64,000 nucleotides of DNA, from positions 19,204 through 83,203 of the forward strand of contig JAMCSM010000013.1 of the NCBI GenBank assembly GCA_023380915.1, written 5' to 3'. Every line of letters starts with the position of its first letter. The first letter of the stretch is position 1. The DNA comes from Actinomycetota bacterium. GTDB lineage: Bacteria; Actinomycetota; Humimicrobiia; Humimicrobiales; Humimicrobiaceae. Both the position numbers and the translations under genes were made by a program. The notes below the pieces were generated by a model, which had not been told where the DNA came from, did no database searches, and worked only from the letters and a program-made list of their open reading frames with translations. Below, piece by piece: positions 33,751 through 42,723 of the stretch.

Positions 33751-34485
33751 ATGAATAGGGCATCTTTAATATTTAAACAAAAACTTATATCAATAATATT
33801 CATTATTATAGCTTTGATTGGAGGAGTGCTGATTTACTTTTATATTTCAAACCTCAAATCATTGTCGACACTGAATCAATATTCCAATGAAGTGCTGATA
33901 GCAAAAGAAGAAATTGTCAGCGGATCTGAAATAAAGCCGGAAATGACTGGAAGACAAAAAATTTCAAATAATATTTTTTCCAGCAAATTTGTTTCAAATG
34001 AAAATGAAATAACAGGCAAGACAGCAAAAGAAACCATTTTGAAAGGCGAAATTATTTCCAAAGACAAAATTGCCGGAATTGATGATTTATCACAAGGAAA
34101 TTTAAAATTTTCAACATATATACCTTCAAAAGAAAAAGCTGTAACAATCCCCGTAATATATTGGGGTGATGCTTCTCTTATCAATATTGGAGACAGCGTT
34201 GATGTTATTTCAACATATTATGAAAAAGACAGTTCCAGCTTAAAGTCTGAAATTGTTTTAAATAAAGAAGAAATAATTATTATTTCACAATTATCAGATA
34301 AAAAGGATGAGAGTTCAGTTAAAGATGAGGGTCTGGCGGTTCTTAATTTTGAAAGTAACAGCATAAAAGATAACAGCGTTTTATATCTTACTTTTTATCT
34401 GAATGAAGAAGAGATTACCAGAATTTTTAGTGCAGTTGAAAAAGGAAACTTAAATATTGCTCTTTGCTCATCAAAAATATTCTAA
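33751..34485 (+). CDS. cpaB: Tad/Flp pilus assembly protein, CpaB/RcpC-like (SAF domain)
   Basis: 244 residues. One N-terminal membrane helix (about residues 12-30) anchors an extracytoplasmic protein. The SAF domain starts VLIAKEEIVSGSEIKPEM, then GKTAKETILKGEIISKDKI, as in CpaB, followed by a RcpC-like VTIPVIYWGDASLINIGDSV region. CpaB/RcpC helps position the pilus at the envelope. It is the first gene of the pilus cluster; order is cpaB, tadZ, tadA, tadB, tadC, flp-like pilin, tadE, tadG-like. Confidence 0.85.
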   Translation: MNRASLIFKQKLISIIFIIIALIGGVLIYFYISNLKSLSTLNQYSNEVLIAKEEIVSGSEIKPEMTGRQKISNNIFSSKFVSNENEITGKTAKETILKGEIISKDKIAGIDDLSQGNLKFSTYIPSKEKAVTIPVIYWGDASLINIGDSVDVISTYYEKDSSSLKSEIVLNKEEIIIISQLSDKKDESSVKDEGLAVLNFESNSIKDNSVLYLTFYLNEEEITRIFSAVEKGNLNIALCSSKIF

Positions 34486-34591
34486 AAAATAAAATGTTTA
34501 TTTTATCAGGTTTTCAGAAATGACACACGAGTAATTAAAAAATAGGAATTATTACAAAATTTATTAATAAAGAAGGAAACAAAGATTATAA

Positions 34592-35344
34592 ATGAAAAAG
34601 GAAGATGGAAAAATAATATTAATTTCAGGAAGTAAGGGAGGATGCGGGCAAAGTTTTATTTGCAACTGTCTGTCAAATTATCTCTCAATTAATACTGATA
34701 AAAATATATTGCTGATGGATTTTAACACCGGCAGGATGGATTCAAGAATAATTTACAAGACCAGGGAAGACAATATCAGGACAATCCATGATATAAGAAA
34801 CATCTCCGAAGAAATTGATGAAAGTATTATAAAAAAGATTGTAGTTAATTTTGACAACAGCCTCAATGTGATTTTTCCGCCGCTGTATTCTGATAATTTG
34901 AAGGCTATATCTTATAAAGATCTTCTTAAAATCTTTAAAACCTTAAAGAGAATCTTTGATATGATTCTGGTGGATTATCCGTTTTATCCCCATTTAACGG
35001 AAAAGGATAAAAGTATTTTGAATGATGTTGATAAATTATTGTTTGTAAGTCTTCCTGATTTAATATCTTTAAGCAATTTAAATATAATAATAAAGCAGCT
35101 TGCCGACATCATTGATTATTTGAATCCTGAAGTCATAGTAAATAAATATAATGTGCAGCCATCAATTTCCTTTGCTCTGCTCAGTGCGGTTCTTAAATAT
35201 CCGGTTGATTATTTTATTCCCTTTGACAGGGATATCCAGCAGCTTTATCTGGAAAAAGGTCCATCACATATTTTTAGATACAACCTGAAAATAATAAGGG
35301 ATTTATCCGGTATCGGCACCAACTTGATTGAGCAACTTTTTTAA
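34592..35344 (+). CDS. tadZ: TadZ/CpaE-like ParA/MinD-family ATPase
   Basis: 250 residues. The deviant Walker A is SGSKGGCGQS (residues 12-21: Lys15 present, while the usual second Lys/Thr position is Gln20), typical of the degenerate TadZ/CpaE ATPases that localise the Tad machine. MDFNTGRMD and MILVDYPF are the Walker A' and B-like strands. The N-terminal receiver-like domain of long TadZ proteins is missing, so this is the short form. Confidence 0.83.
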   Translation: MKKEDGKIILISGSKGGCGQSFICNCLSNYLSINTDKNILLMDFNTGRMDSRIIYKTREDNIRTIHDIRNISEEIDESIIKKIVVNFDNSLNVIFPPLYSDNLKAISYKDLLKIFKTLKRIFDMILVDYPFYPHLTEKDKSILNDVDKLLFVSLPDLISLSNLNIIIKQLADIIDYLNPEVIVNKYNVQPSISFALLSAVLKYPVDYFIPFDRDIQQLYLEKGPSHIFRYNLKIIRDLSGIGTNLIEQLF

Positions 35345-35459
35345 ACCGTTGCATTACACTTAAAATAGTATTGAGAGATTTCAAGAGATTTTTTATCTGA
35401 TTTTTAAAATAAATTTTTTAATATTTATAAATTTCAACTAAAGCTTTCAAAAGAAAATT

Positions 35460-36698
35460 ATGCAACAGGATATTCTTGAAAATATTTATAAAAAATTAGC
35501 TGCAAGAATTGATATTTACAATCTTAACTTTGCTGATGAAAAAAATAAGCTGAAAATTATCGAAAAAAATCTTTCAGAAATACTGGACAGCGAAAAAACT
35601 TTACTTTCTGCAAAAGATTTTAAGATTGTTTTAAACCATATTTATGAAGAAAGCTTTGGATATGGACCCGTCAGCGAACTTATGAAAAATGATGAAATCA
35701 CTGAAATAATGATTAATAATTTTGATGATATTTTTATTGAAAAATCAGGCTTAATTCAAAAAACAAATATAAATTTTAACAGCAACATGCATGTAAAAAA
35801 TTTCATTGAAAAAGTTTTAAGTCCTTTAGGTTTGAGAATAGATGAAAGCTGCCCCATGGCAGATGCAAGGCTTAAGGATGGTTCAAGAATAAATGTGGTA
35901 ATAAATCCCATTTCCTCAAATGAAATAGTAGTATCAATCAGAAAATTTAAAAAGAAATTAAAAACTGTTGATGATTTGGTTATGGAGGGTACTTTAAATT
36001 ATGAAGTTTCAGACTTTATAAAATTATGTGTTAAAAAAAAGGCAAACATTGTAATTTCAGGAGCAACTTCCACCGGAAAGACAACCCTTTTAAATATAAT
36101 TTCTAATTTTATACCTGCAAATGAAAGAATTATTTCTATTGAAGATACTTTTGAGATAAGCATCAGCTTAAAAAATATTGTAAGGCTTGAAAGCAGACTC
36201 CCAAATATAGAGGGTAAAGGCGAAATTACAATCAGAGATTTGGTCAGGAACTCTTTAAGAATGAGACCTGACAGGATAATAGTCGGAGAAGTAAGAGGAA
36301 TTGAGTCAATTGATGTTCTGCAGGCTATGAATACAGGTCATAATGGTTCAATGACAACTGTTCATGCTAATTCTCCTGTGGATTTAATTTCAAGACTTGA
36401 AACCATGTTGATCATGTCGGGACTTAATTTAAATCCTTCAGCAGCAAGAAGAATAATCTCATCTTCCATAAATATAATTATTCATCTTGAAAGGTTAAAT
36501 GACGGTACAAGAATTGTTTCCAGAATCTGTGAACTTGCAAATGAAAGCAATGTAATAGGAGAAAAGTCTGAAATAATCATCAGGGATATTTTTAATTATT
36601 GCAGTATAGAAAATAAAAATAAAAATTCAAGTAATGAAACCTGCTTTAAGTTTTCAGGACATATTCCCTTATTTTTAAAAGACAGCTTTCTTGTTTAA
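35460..36698 (+). CDS. tadA: TadA/CpaF secretion ATPase
   Basis: 412 residues, the hexameric ATPase that powers Tad pilus assembly (and possibly retraction). The N-terminal domain ends in YGPVSELMKNDEITEIMIN. Walker A is GATSTGKTT (Lys207), the Asp box is SIEDTFEI, Walker B is RPDRIIVGEVRG, and the His box is MTTVHANSP. A short extra C-terminal segment ends HIPLFLKDSF, typical of the family. The start is ATG 35460; the previous gene ends 115 bases upstream. Confidence 0.92.
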   Translation: MQQDILENIYKKLAARIDIYNLNFADEKNKLKIIEKNLSEILDSEKTLLSAKDFKIVLNHIYEESFGYGPVSELMKNDEITEIMINNFDDIFIEKSGLIQKTNINFNSNMHVKNFIEKVLSPLGLRIDESCPMADARLKDGSRINVVINPISSNEIVVSIRKFKKKLKTVDDLVMEGTLNYEVSDFIKLCVKKKANIVISGATSTGKTTLLNIISNFIPANERIISIEDTFEISISLKNIVRLESRLPNIEGKGEITIRDLVRNSLRMRPDRIIVGEVRGIESIDVLQAMNTGHNGSMTTVHANSPVDLISRLETMLIMSGLNLNPSAARRIISSSINIIIHLERLNDGTRIVSRICELANESNVIGEKSEIIIRDIFNYCSIENKNKNSSNETCFKFSGHIPLFLKDSFLV

Positions 36699-36762
36699 AA
36701 AGAATCAATAATTTTTAGAAAAGAACAAACTTTAAGATAATAATCCTTGGAAAGTTTTAATT

Positions 36763-37758
36763 ATGGCAGATAAAAGCACAATATTAATATCAGCGGCATC
36801 ATTTATCATTTTAGCTTTAGGATTTACAGGATTTTATTTATTTTTTAAAAGCATTTTTAAATCAGATATTTTTACTCAAAATTCTGAAAATTCTTTAAGC
36901 AGTCAGGAAATATTCAGTTTAAATATAAAAAGAAGTTTAAATGTAAATGATAAATATTTTAACAGCCGCAAAAATATTAAATGGAACGGTAACATATCTG
37001 CCGCGTCCGCATCTGCGATGTCCTATGGTGTCAGATTTACTGATATTTTAGTTAGTCTTTATGAAAAAAGAAAAAAATATATTCTTGCGGCAATTTTTGT
37101 CTTATTTTTATGCATATTTTTTATTGTCTTTAAAAATATATTTACCTCCTTCTTCATATCAATAATGAGCACAGCAATAATAAATGAATTTGCAAATGGG
37201 ATTTCAGAAAAAAGAAAAGAAGCTCTGGACATTCAATTAATAGAATTTATTTCAAATATGATAATAATGCTTAAAGCCGGAAAAGAAATAAGACAAATTT
37301 TTAAGGAGTCATATGATTTCATAAAAGATCCGCTTAAAACTCATATAAGAAATTTAGTTAATGAGGTGGAGCTGAATGTATCAATGGATTGTGCTCTTGA
37401 TAATTTTACACAAAACACAGGAAGCAGGGAAGCAAATCTGCTTGCAAATGCCATTAAAATAAACAGAAAAATAGGAGGCAATCTGCTTTTCATACTGGAA
37501 AATATAATAAAGACACTACAGGAGAACCTTAAGATAAAATCCCGCATAAAAACACAAACTGCCCAGAACAGATTTTCAGGCAATTTTATTTCCTTATTTC
37601 CTCTTGCGGGATTTGCAGGGATGTATTTTTTTCTTAACTCCGGTGTTGCTGCTTTTCTTTCCTCAAGAATTGGAAATATTTTATTTGTAGCCGGTTCATT
37701 GCTTGAATTTTCAGGTTTTATTTTAATAAAAAAGATATTAAGGCAAGACTTTCTTTAA
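36763..37758 (+). CDS. tadB: TadB-like pilus assembly membrane protein
   Basis: 331 residues, one of two inner-membrane platform proteins. There is a helix at the N-terminus (about 5-27), two helices around residues 105-150, a T2SSF/GspF-type cytoplasmic domain (FISNMIIMLKAGKEIRQIF) in the middle, and two more helices at the C-terminus. It is four bases from tadC, suggesting coupled translation and a TadB-TadC hetero-complex. Confidence 0.85.
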   Translation: MADKSTILISAASFIILALGFTGFYLFFKSIFKSDIFTQNSENSLSSQEIFSLNIKRSLNVNDKYFNSRKNIKWNGNISAASASAMSYGVRFTDILVSLYEKRKKYILAAIFVLFLCIFFIVFKNIFTSFFISIMSTAIINEFANGISEKRKEALDIQLIEFISNMIIMLKAGKEIRQIFKESYDFIKDPLKTHIRNLVNEVELNVSMDCALDNFTQNTGSREANLLANAIKINRKIGGNLLFILENIIKTLQENLKIKSRIKTQTAQNRFSGNFISLFPLAGFAGMYFFLNSGVAAFLSSRIGNILFVAGSLLEFSGFILIKKILRQDFL

Positions 37759-37762
37759 TTAA

Positions 37763-38662
37763 ATGGCAATTTATTTTATTACAATTTCATATTTTCTTTT
37801 TTTAATATTTGCATCTTATTATTTAATAAAAAATATATTTATTAAAAAAGATTTGTTAAAAAAATACCCGGTCAATTATCAAAATGATGTCAGCAGTAAA
37901 TCAGAATTATTTAAATGCTTAAATATTTTTTTTGCAAAGATAGGAAAATTTGCTAAAAAGGCTCTTTTTAAAACATATCTTGCAAAACTTGAAAATTTAA
38001 TTTCTGACAATAATGAATTTAAATCTTCTCATTTTACAATTGAATCTTTTACAGGTTTTAAAATCTTTTTATCCATACTTCTGTTTATATTTTGCATTAT
38101 ATCAATAAATAACAGGCTGTTTATGATCATTTCAAGCACTGCAGGATTAATTGCCGGTTTTTTCATTCCTGATTACCTCATTAAACACATGAATTTAAAA
38201 AGGCTTCAGAAAATGGACAGGGATTTGCCGTACATAATAGATTTGCTTTATGTGGCTTCCCTGTCGGGGCAAAATATTTATAATTCAATAAAAACAGTTA
38301 TACAGAAATACGACAGCAGGATAAGCAATGAGTTTAAAGGATTTTTGCAGCAGATTGATTTCGGTATAGGAAAGAAGGAAGCATACAGCAATATTATCAG
38401 GAAGAATAATTCAGATTCTTTTAAAAGCTTTATCTTTACATTGCAGCAGGCGGAAAGCTATGGTTCTTCAATAAGTGAACTCTTAAGGCAAAAAGCGGAA
38501 TTTTTAAGATTTGAAATAAATCAGGATATTGACAGAAAAACAAGGCTTATTTCCACAAAAATGCTTTTTCCTTTAATATTTTTGATACTTCCTTCATTTC
38601 TTCTGCTTGTGTGCGGGCCGCTTGTTTACCTGGTTGGAGGAAGCATGTTTTTAAAATCATGA
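37763..38662 (+). CDS. tadC: TadC-like pilus assembly membrane protein
   Basis: 299 residues, the second platform protein. It has an N-terminal helix, a pair of helices around residues 105-150, the T2SSF domain (DLPYIIDLLYVASLSGQNI; ESYGSSISELLRQKAEFLR) and a C-terminal helix (PLIFLILPSFLLLVCGPLV). The layout and the FPL motif near the last helix are characteristic of TadC. Confidence 0.87.
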   Translation: MAIYFITISYFLFLIFASYYLIKNIFIKKDLLKKYPVNYQNDVSSKSELFKCLNIFFAKIGKFAKKALFKTYLAKLENLISDNNEFKSSHFTIESFTGFKIFLSILLFIFCIISINNRLFMIISSTAGLIAGFFIPDYLIKHMNLKRLQKMDRDLPYIIDLLYVASLSGQNIYNSIKTVIQKYDSRISNEFKGFLQQIDFGIGKKEAYSNIIRKNNSDSFKSFIFTLQQAESYGSSISELLRQKAEFLRFEINQDIDRKTRLISTKMLFPLIFLILPSFLLLVCGPLVYLVGGSMFLKS

Positions 38663-38714
38663 AAATTTTTTTTAAATAAGATTTATTAATAAAACAAAAG
38701 GAAAGGAGGATAAA

Positions 38715-38939
38715 TTGAGGTTAAGATTTACATCAGCAAGGGAGGTGATAAAAATAATCAGAAAACTTAAGGAAAAAATAAGAAATAAATTTTTAAATCA
38801 GAGGGGACAGTCAACTCTTGAATATGTTCTTGTTACAGTAGTTGCTGCCATAGTTTCTGCCATTTTGATTGCCATTGGAAAGCCGATGATTATAGATTTG
38901 ATCTCAAAAGCATTTGGAAAGATAGCAGGAACGCTGTAA
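38715..38939 (+). CDS. Flp/TadE-type pilin, short
   Basis: 74 residues, a type IVb-like pilin. A basic leader of 32 residues precedes the GQSTLEYVLVTVVAAIVSA motif (residues 33-51), which holds the conserved Glu at position 5 after the processing site and the hydrophobic helix. It starts with TTG at 38715, supported by a strong GGAAAGGAGG just upstream. The long leader would be removed by a prepilin peptidase, which is not encoded in this window. It is likely the major pilus subunit. Confidence 0.83.
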   Translation: MRLRFTSAREVIKIIRKLKEKIRNKFLNQRGQSTLEYVLVTVVAAIVSAILIAIGKPMIIDLISKAFGKIAGTL

Positions 38940-38947
38940 AAATTTTT

Positions 38948-39026
38948 GCTGGAAAACAGCGGTATATGGTTATTGATAAGAATTTTTAAATTATTAAGGA
39001 TTATAAATGATTGCCAGGAAAACCTG
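38948..39026 (+). other. Two small hairpins between pilin and tadE genes
   Basis: GCTGGAAAACAGC (38948-38960) and CAGGAAAACCTG (39015-39026) each form a 4-bp stem with a short A-rich loop. The 169-base gap also has the relatively GC-rich segment CCCGGACGAAGTGAGCG at about 39044. Neither hairpin has a T-run, so these could be mRNA-stabilising structures behind the pilin gene. No known RNA family is recognised. Confidence 0.35.
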
Positions 39027-39108
39027 ATAAGCTTAATACTCCCGGACGAAGTGAGCGATCAACTTATTTTATTAAAATAAAAATTTAAGAAACTTTTTAA
39101 TTAGGGCA

Positions 39109-39549
39109 ATGAAAATATTTAAAATAAACAAAAACATAAGGGTTAAAATTAAAAAAATTTTTGCTGATAAAAATGGGCAATCAACAGTTGAATTCACTTT
39201 ATTAATCCCATTTTTAATAATAACCTGTATTGCTGTTTTCCAGTTAGGATATGTAATTTATTTAAAAAATAACATTAAGCAGATGTCAAGAGAAGCAGTC
39301 AGAGCTGTTTCTACAACTAATTCAAATGTTCTTGGAGAGGAGGTTATGAGGGAAGGGGTAAGTTTATCTGATGGTATGACTTTAGATATGATGATTGAAC
39401 CATCTTTGCAAGAAAGCAGAAAGGTTGGCGATATTGTAAAAGTTAAAATTTCACTAAATTATTCCGGTTTTGGCGGCATGATAACAAAATTATTCGGAAA
39501 ACCATTGTTAATTTATTCAGAAAACAGCATGAGGATGGAATGCCAGTAA
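39109..39549 (+). CDS. tadE: TadE-like minor pilin
   Basis: 146 residues. A 23-residue basic leader precedes NGQSTVEFTLLIPFLIITC (Glu at the expected position), one hydrophobic helix, then a soluble domain. TadE-like pseudopilins assist assembly of the Flp pilus. The stop overlaps the next gene by ten bases. Confidence 0.87.
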   Translation: MKIFKINKNIRVKIKKIFADKNGQSTVEFTLLIPFLIITCIAVFQLGYVIYLKNNIKQMSREAVRAVSTTNSNVLGEEVMREGVSLSDGMTLDMMIEPSLQESRKVGDIVKVKISLNYSGFGGMITKLFGKPLLIYSENSMRMECQ

Positions 39550-40028
39550 AAAATAATATTAAAAAATTAAATTTGCAGAAGTTCATAATATTTAAAAATA
39601 TTTTCAGTCAGCAAATCCGCAGCAGCTCAAGAGGCAATATTTCAATAATATTAGGAGTGCTTGTTTTAATGTTTGCAGTATTGTTTGTTTCAATTTTTGA
39701 TATTTTTCAGTTATACATCGCCCGGGAACACACTAAAAATGCATCCGATGCCGCAACTCTTGCTGCTGCTCAAAATCTGCTGTTTTTTGAGCAGGAAAAA
39801 ATACTTGAAATAGCTAATGAAATCAGCCGCAAAAATGATTGTGATCTACAGTTAATAGAATTTAACTATGATGAAATAGTTGTAAGAACATTTAAAAAAG
39901 TAAATTTCATATTCATAGGCAGGATTTTAAAAAATAACTGTACAGTTTACTCAACTTCAAGGATAAAAGTTACATATCCATGGGATGTAAAATTTAATAA
40001 CTGTAAATCTTTCAGATTTGAGTTTTAA
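39540..40028 (+). CDS. TadG-like putative Flp pilus-assembly protein (N-terminal part)
   Basis: 162 residues. RGNISIILGVLVLMFAVLFV gives a single N-terminal helix (residues about 30-55), and YIAREHTKNASDAATLAAAQ is the TadG-like helical extension. It lacks the von Willebrand A-like C-terminal domain of full TadG proteins. It overlaps tadE and closes the pilus cluster. Confidence 0.78.
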   Translation: MPVKNNIKKLNLQKFIIFKNIFSQQIRSSSRGNISIILGVLVLMFAVLFVSIFDIFQLYIAREHTKNASDAATLAAAQNLLFFEQEKILEIANEISRKNDCDLQLIEFNYDEIVVRTFKKVNFIFIGRILKNNCTVYSTSRIKVTYPWDVKFNNCKSFRFEF

Positions 40029-40210
40029 TAGTCCCATATTTGTGCTGTAAGTTTTTTAAATGGCTTTTTGAAAATCTATTATTTTTAGCAATACATCAAC
40101 ATATTAATAATTGTTTATTTTTATATTTAATTATTTAGAGCATTTTTTTAAGTTTATTATAAAAACCAGTTTGAAAACTTTATTTAAATTAAAAATAAAA
40201 AAGGAGAAAG

Positions 40211-40603
40211 ATGACTAATTTAAATCAACTAACATTGCTCGGGAATCTGGCAAGAGATCCGGAAATAAAATACACCAGCGAAGGGCTGGCAATAACAGAT
40301 TTAAGAGTGGCTGTAAACAGAAAATGGAAGAACAGGGAAGGAAATGATATGGAAAATGTAGAGTTTTTTAATATTACCGCATGGAACAAACTTGCCGAAA
40401 ATTGTGCAAATGATTTAAAAAAGGGAGACAGAATTATGGTAAGCGGAAGGCTGAACCATAGAAGTTTTGAAACAAAAGACGGCAAGAAAATCAATATAAT
40501 GAATGTAATAGCTGATGTAGTTGCAGCAAGTCTTGAATTTTGCTCTGTAAAAATTGTTGCAAGAGACACCAATTTGGAAAATGGAGAAACTGAAATTACT
40601 TAA
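40211..40603 (+). CDS. ssb: Single-stranded DNA-binding protein, short form
   Basis: 130 residues, an OB-fold SSB. NQLTLLGNLARDPEIKYT and ITDLRVAVNRKWKN are the standard N-terminal strands, then EFFNITAWNKLAENCANDLKKGD. The usual acidic C-terminal tip (DDDIPF) that recruits repair proteins is missing; the protein ends LENGETEIT. That and its place beside a pilus cluster, apart from the usual rpsF-rpsR context, suggest an accessory SSB, perhaps linked to DNA uptake or repair. AAGGAG precedes the ATG. Confidence 0.9.
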   Translation: MTNLNQLTLLGNLARDPEIKYTSEGLAITDLRVAVNRKWKNREGNDMENVEFFNITAWNKLAENCANDLKKGDRIMVSGRLNHRSFETKDGKKINIMNVIADVVAASLEFCSVKIVARDTNLENGETEIT

Positions 40604-40772
40604 AAGTTAAACTTTTCCTTATAATTTTTTGTTTATTACACAAAGAAAACAATTATTTATGATATTATAACTTTATTTTTATACATTGATATTTTCTGAA
40701 AGACATCATAATAAACAGTATAATAAATAATGAATTATAAATATTTCAAAAATTACTAATGAAGGATTAATA

Positions 40773-41720
40773 TTGGAACTTAAAAAATCTGATTATGAAA
40801 GTTATGATTACAGGCAGTTCTGGGAAGATGATAAGAGAGCTTATGAAGATGCTTCTGAAAGGCTGGCAATTTCAAAACTTTTTAAAGGAGAAAATAAAAA
40901 AGGCACTATAATAGATATTGGTTGTGGTTATGGAAGACTTTTTAATGAATATTGTGATTATGATACAATAATTATGCTTGATTACTCCCTGAATAATTTA
41001 AAAAATGCACAAATCAGCATCAAAAATTATTTAAAACAGGATAATAAAAAGTTCAGCAAGGTATATTTTATTGCCGCAGATGCAGCAAATCTGCCATTTA
41101 AAAATGAAATTGCTGATACGGCAATTTCTGTCAGAATAGTTCATCATTTAAATGATCCGGAAAAACTTATTTCTGAAACAGGAAGAATATTGATGGAAAA
41201 CGGGTTGTTTATTCTTGAATTTGCAAATAAAAGAAATCTGAAAAATATTTTCAAATTTTTTTTTGGAAAACTAAAAACATCACCATTTAGTCAGCAACCC
41301 CTAAGAATAGGAGACACAATATTAAATCAGCATCCGAACATCATAATTAATTATTTAAAGAAATATAATTTCCGGATAAAGAAAGTTATAAGTGTTTCAA
41401 ATTTAAGAACACAATTTTTAAAAGGAAAGTTTAAATTTGGGAATTTACTGATGCTTGAAAATATTTCTCAGGAGCTGTTTTCTTTCTGCAAATCAGGACC
41501 AAGCATATTTATCAAATCTTTTCTACAAAGAACTAATCAAAAAAAAGTATTAAATAATTTAGCGGAAAAACCTGACAGCTTTAAAGATATGCTTCTTTGT
41601 CCAGAATGCAGAGACAAAAAGTCCAAATTTAAAATTTCAGACAACTTAATTGTTTGTAATTTGTGCGGCGCCAAATTTTTAATAATTGATGGTATTTATG
41701 ATTTAAGAACCTCACAATAA
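40773..41720 (+). CDS. SAM-dependent methyltransferase with C-terminal zinc-ribbon (Trm112-like) domain
   Basis: 315 residues. The class I fold carries IDIGCGYGRLFNEY (motif I, about residue 50) and DTAISVRIVHHLNDPEKLI (post-motif). The last 50 residues form a Trm112-like domain with four cysteines (CPEC...CNLC) and a GIYDLR end. TTG at 40773 is preceded by GAAGGA. Substrate unknown; fusions of this kind include small-molecule and tRNA/protein methyltransferases. Its neighbours are ssb and rex. Confidence 0.78.
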   Translation: MELKKSDYESYDYRQFWEDDKRAYEDASERLAISKLFKGENKKGTIIDIGCGYGRLFNEYCDYDTIIMLDYSLNNLKNAQISIKNYLKQDNKKFSKVYFIAADAANLPFKNEIADTAISVRIVHHLNDPEKLISETGRILMENGLFILEFANKRNLKNIFKFFFGKLKTSPFSQQPLRIGDTILNQHPNIIINYLKKYNFRIKKVISVSNLRTQFLKGKFKFGNLLMLENISQELFSFCKSGPSIFIKSFLQRTNQKKVLNNLAEKPDSFKDMLLCPECRDKKSKFKISDNLIVCNLCGAKFLIIDGIYDLRTSQ

Positions 41721-41886
41721 TATAGTATTATTTATCTTAATTACATCCAAAAACATGCTGTTAAGTAAAAAAACAAATTAACTTTCAAATAATTGGTTCT
41801 GATATTGCGGAACTTATAATCTTTTGTTACAATCATGATACAAATTAATTGGATAATAATTAAAATTTAATATTTATGAGAATTTT

Positions 41887-41910
41887 GCCAGTAATTTAAC
41901 TGGCTTTTTT
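41887..41910 (+). terminator. Intrinsic terminator before rex
   Basis: GCCAGT pairs with ACTGGC (41887-41892 and 41898-41903) around a 5-base loop, followed by TTTTTT. It ends the transcript of the methyltransferase gene and lies about 35 bases before the rex ATG. Confidence 0.8.
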
Positions 41911-41945
41911 ACTGCAATAATGAAAATTTAGTAGCAAAGGGAAAA

Positions 41946-42584
41946 ATGACAGATTTAATTTATTCAGAAGGTATAATTCAAAGACTTTCACATTATCTTA
42001 GATTTATTATCAGTTTAAGGGATATTGGCAAAAGAACGGTAACTTCAAAAGATATAAGTGAAAGCACCAAAGTAAACAGCGCAGAAGTAAGAAGAGATTT
42101 GATTTATTTTGGAATAAAGGGGAAAAGAGGTGTTGGATTTAAAATAGATGATCTTATTGATTCATTCAATAAAATTTTAGGCCATGAAGAAAGCGTAAGG
42201 ATAGTTTTGGTAGGCGCAGGCAATCTTGGAAGAGCTATTTTAAATTACAAAATGCTAAACAAATTTGGTTTTAACATCGAGTATGTTTTTGATAATGATA
42301 AAAACGTCATAGGAAAAAAGATATCCGGAAAGGAAGTAACAGATATCTCAAATTTAAAAAGTGTTGTAAAAGACAAGTCATTAAAAATAGCAATACTTGC
42401 AGTCAGTCCGGAGGCTGCTCAGAATGTTACAAACCTGCTTGTTGATTCAGGGATAAAGGTCATAATTAATTATACCTCTGTGCCTGTTGATGTTCCTGCT
42501 CATATTAATATACAAACAGCAGATCCTATTGAAATATTGCTTCATACCCTTTACTATTTATCAAAAACAGGTCAGACCTACTGA
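41946..42584 (+). CDS. rex: Redox-sensing transcriptional repressor Rex
   Basis: 212 residues. The N-terminal winged helix (SHYLRFIISLRDIGKRTVTSKDI, AEVRRDLIYFG) is followed by a Rossmann fold with VLVGAGNLGRAILNY (about residue 90), the NADH site. Rex releases DNA when the NADH/NAD+ ratio rises and controls fermentation and hydrogenase genes. The N-terminus carries the Rex-typical SHYLRFI and SADVRRDLS-like motifs. The hydrogenase operon at 54,967-58,887 is a plausible target, although I found no convincing Rex box. AAAGGGA precedes ATG. Confidence 0.93.
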   Translation: MTDLIYSEGIIQRLSHYLRFIISLRDIGKRTVTSKDISESTKVNSAEVRRDLIYFGIKGKRGVGFKIDDLIDSFNKILGHEESVRIVLVGAGNLGRAILNYKMLNKFGFNIEYVFDNDKNVIGKKISGKEVTDISNLKSVVKDKSLKIAILAVSPEAAQNVTNLLVDSGIKVIINYTSVPVDVPAHINIQTADPIEILLHTLYYLSKTGQTY

Positions 42585-42723
42585 TTTGCAAAAATTTTAT
42601 ATCAATTTATTAAATAACAGTCACAGTATTTAATTTTTTTCAAATATGGTCTAATATCAATATTTCGTTTTTTAATTTTTTTTATTTTTATATTTTTATA
42701 ATTGAAAGAAAATATTATCCATT

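Noticed and set aside
41824..41843. TTGTTACAATCATGATACAA upstream of rex as a possible Rex operator
   Set aside because: The half-sites are imperfect and the spacing is longer than the TTGTGA-N6-TCACAA pattern.
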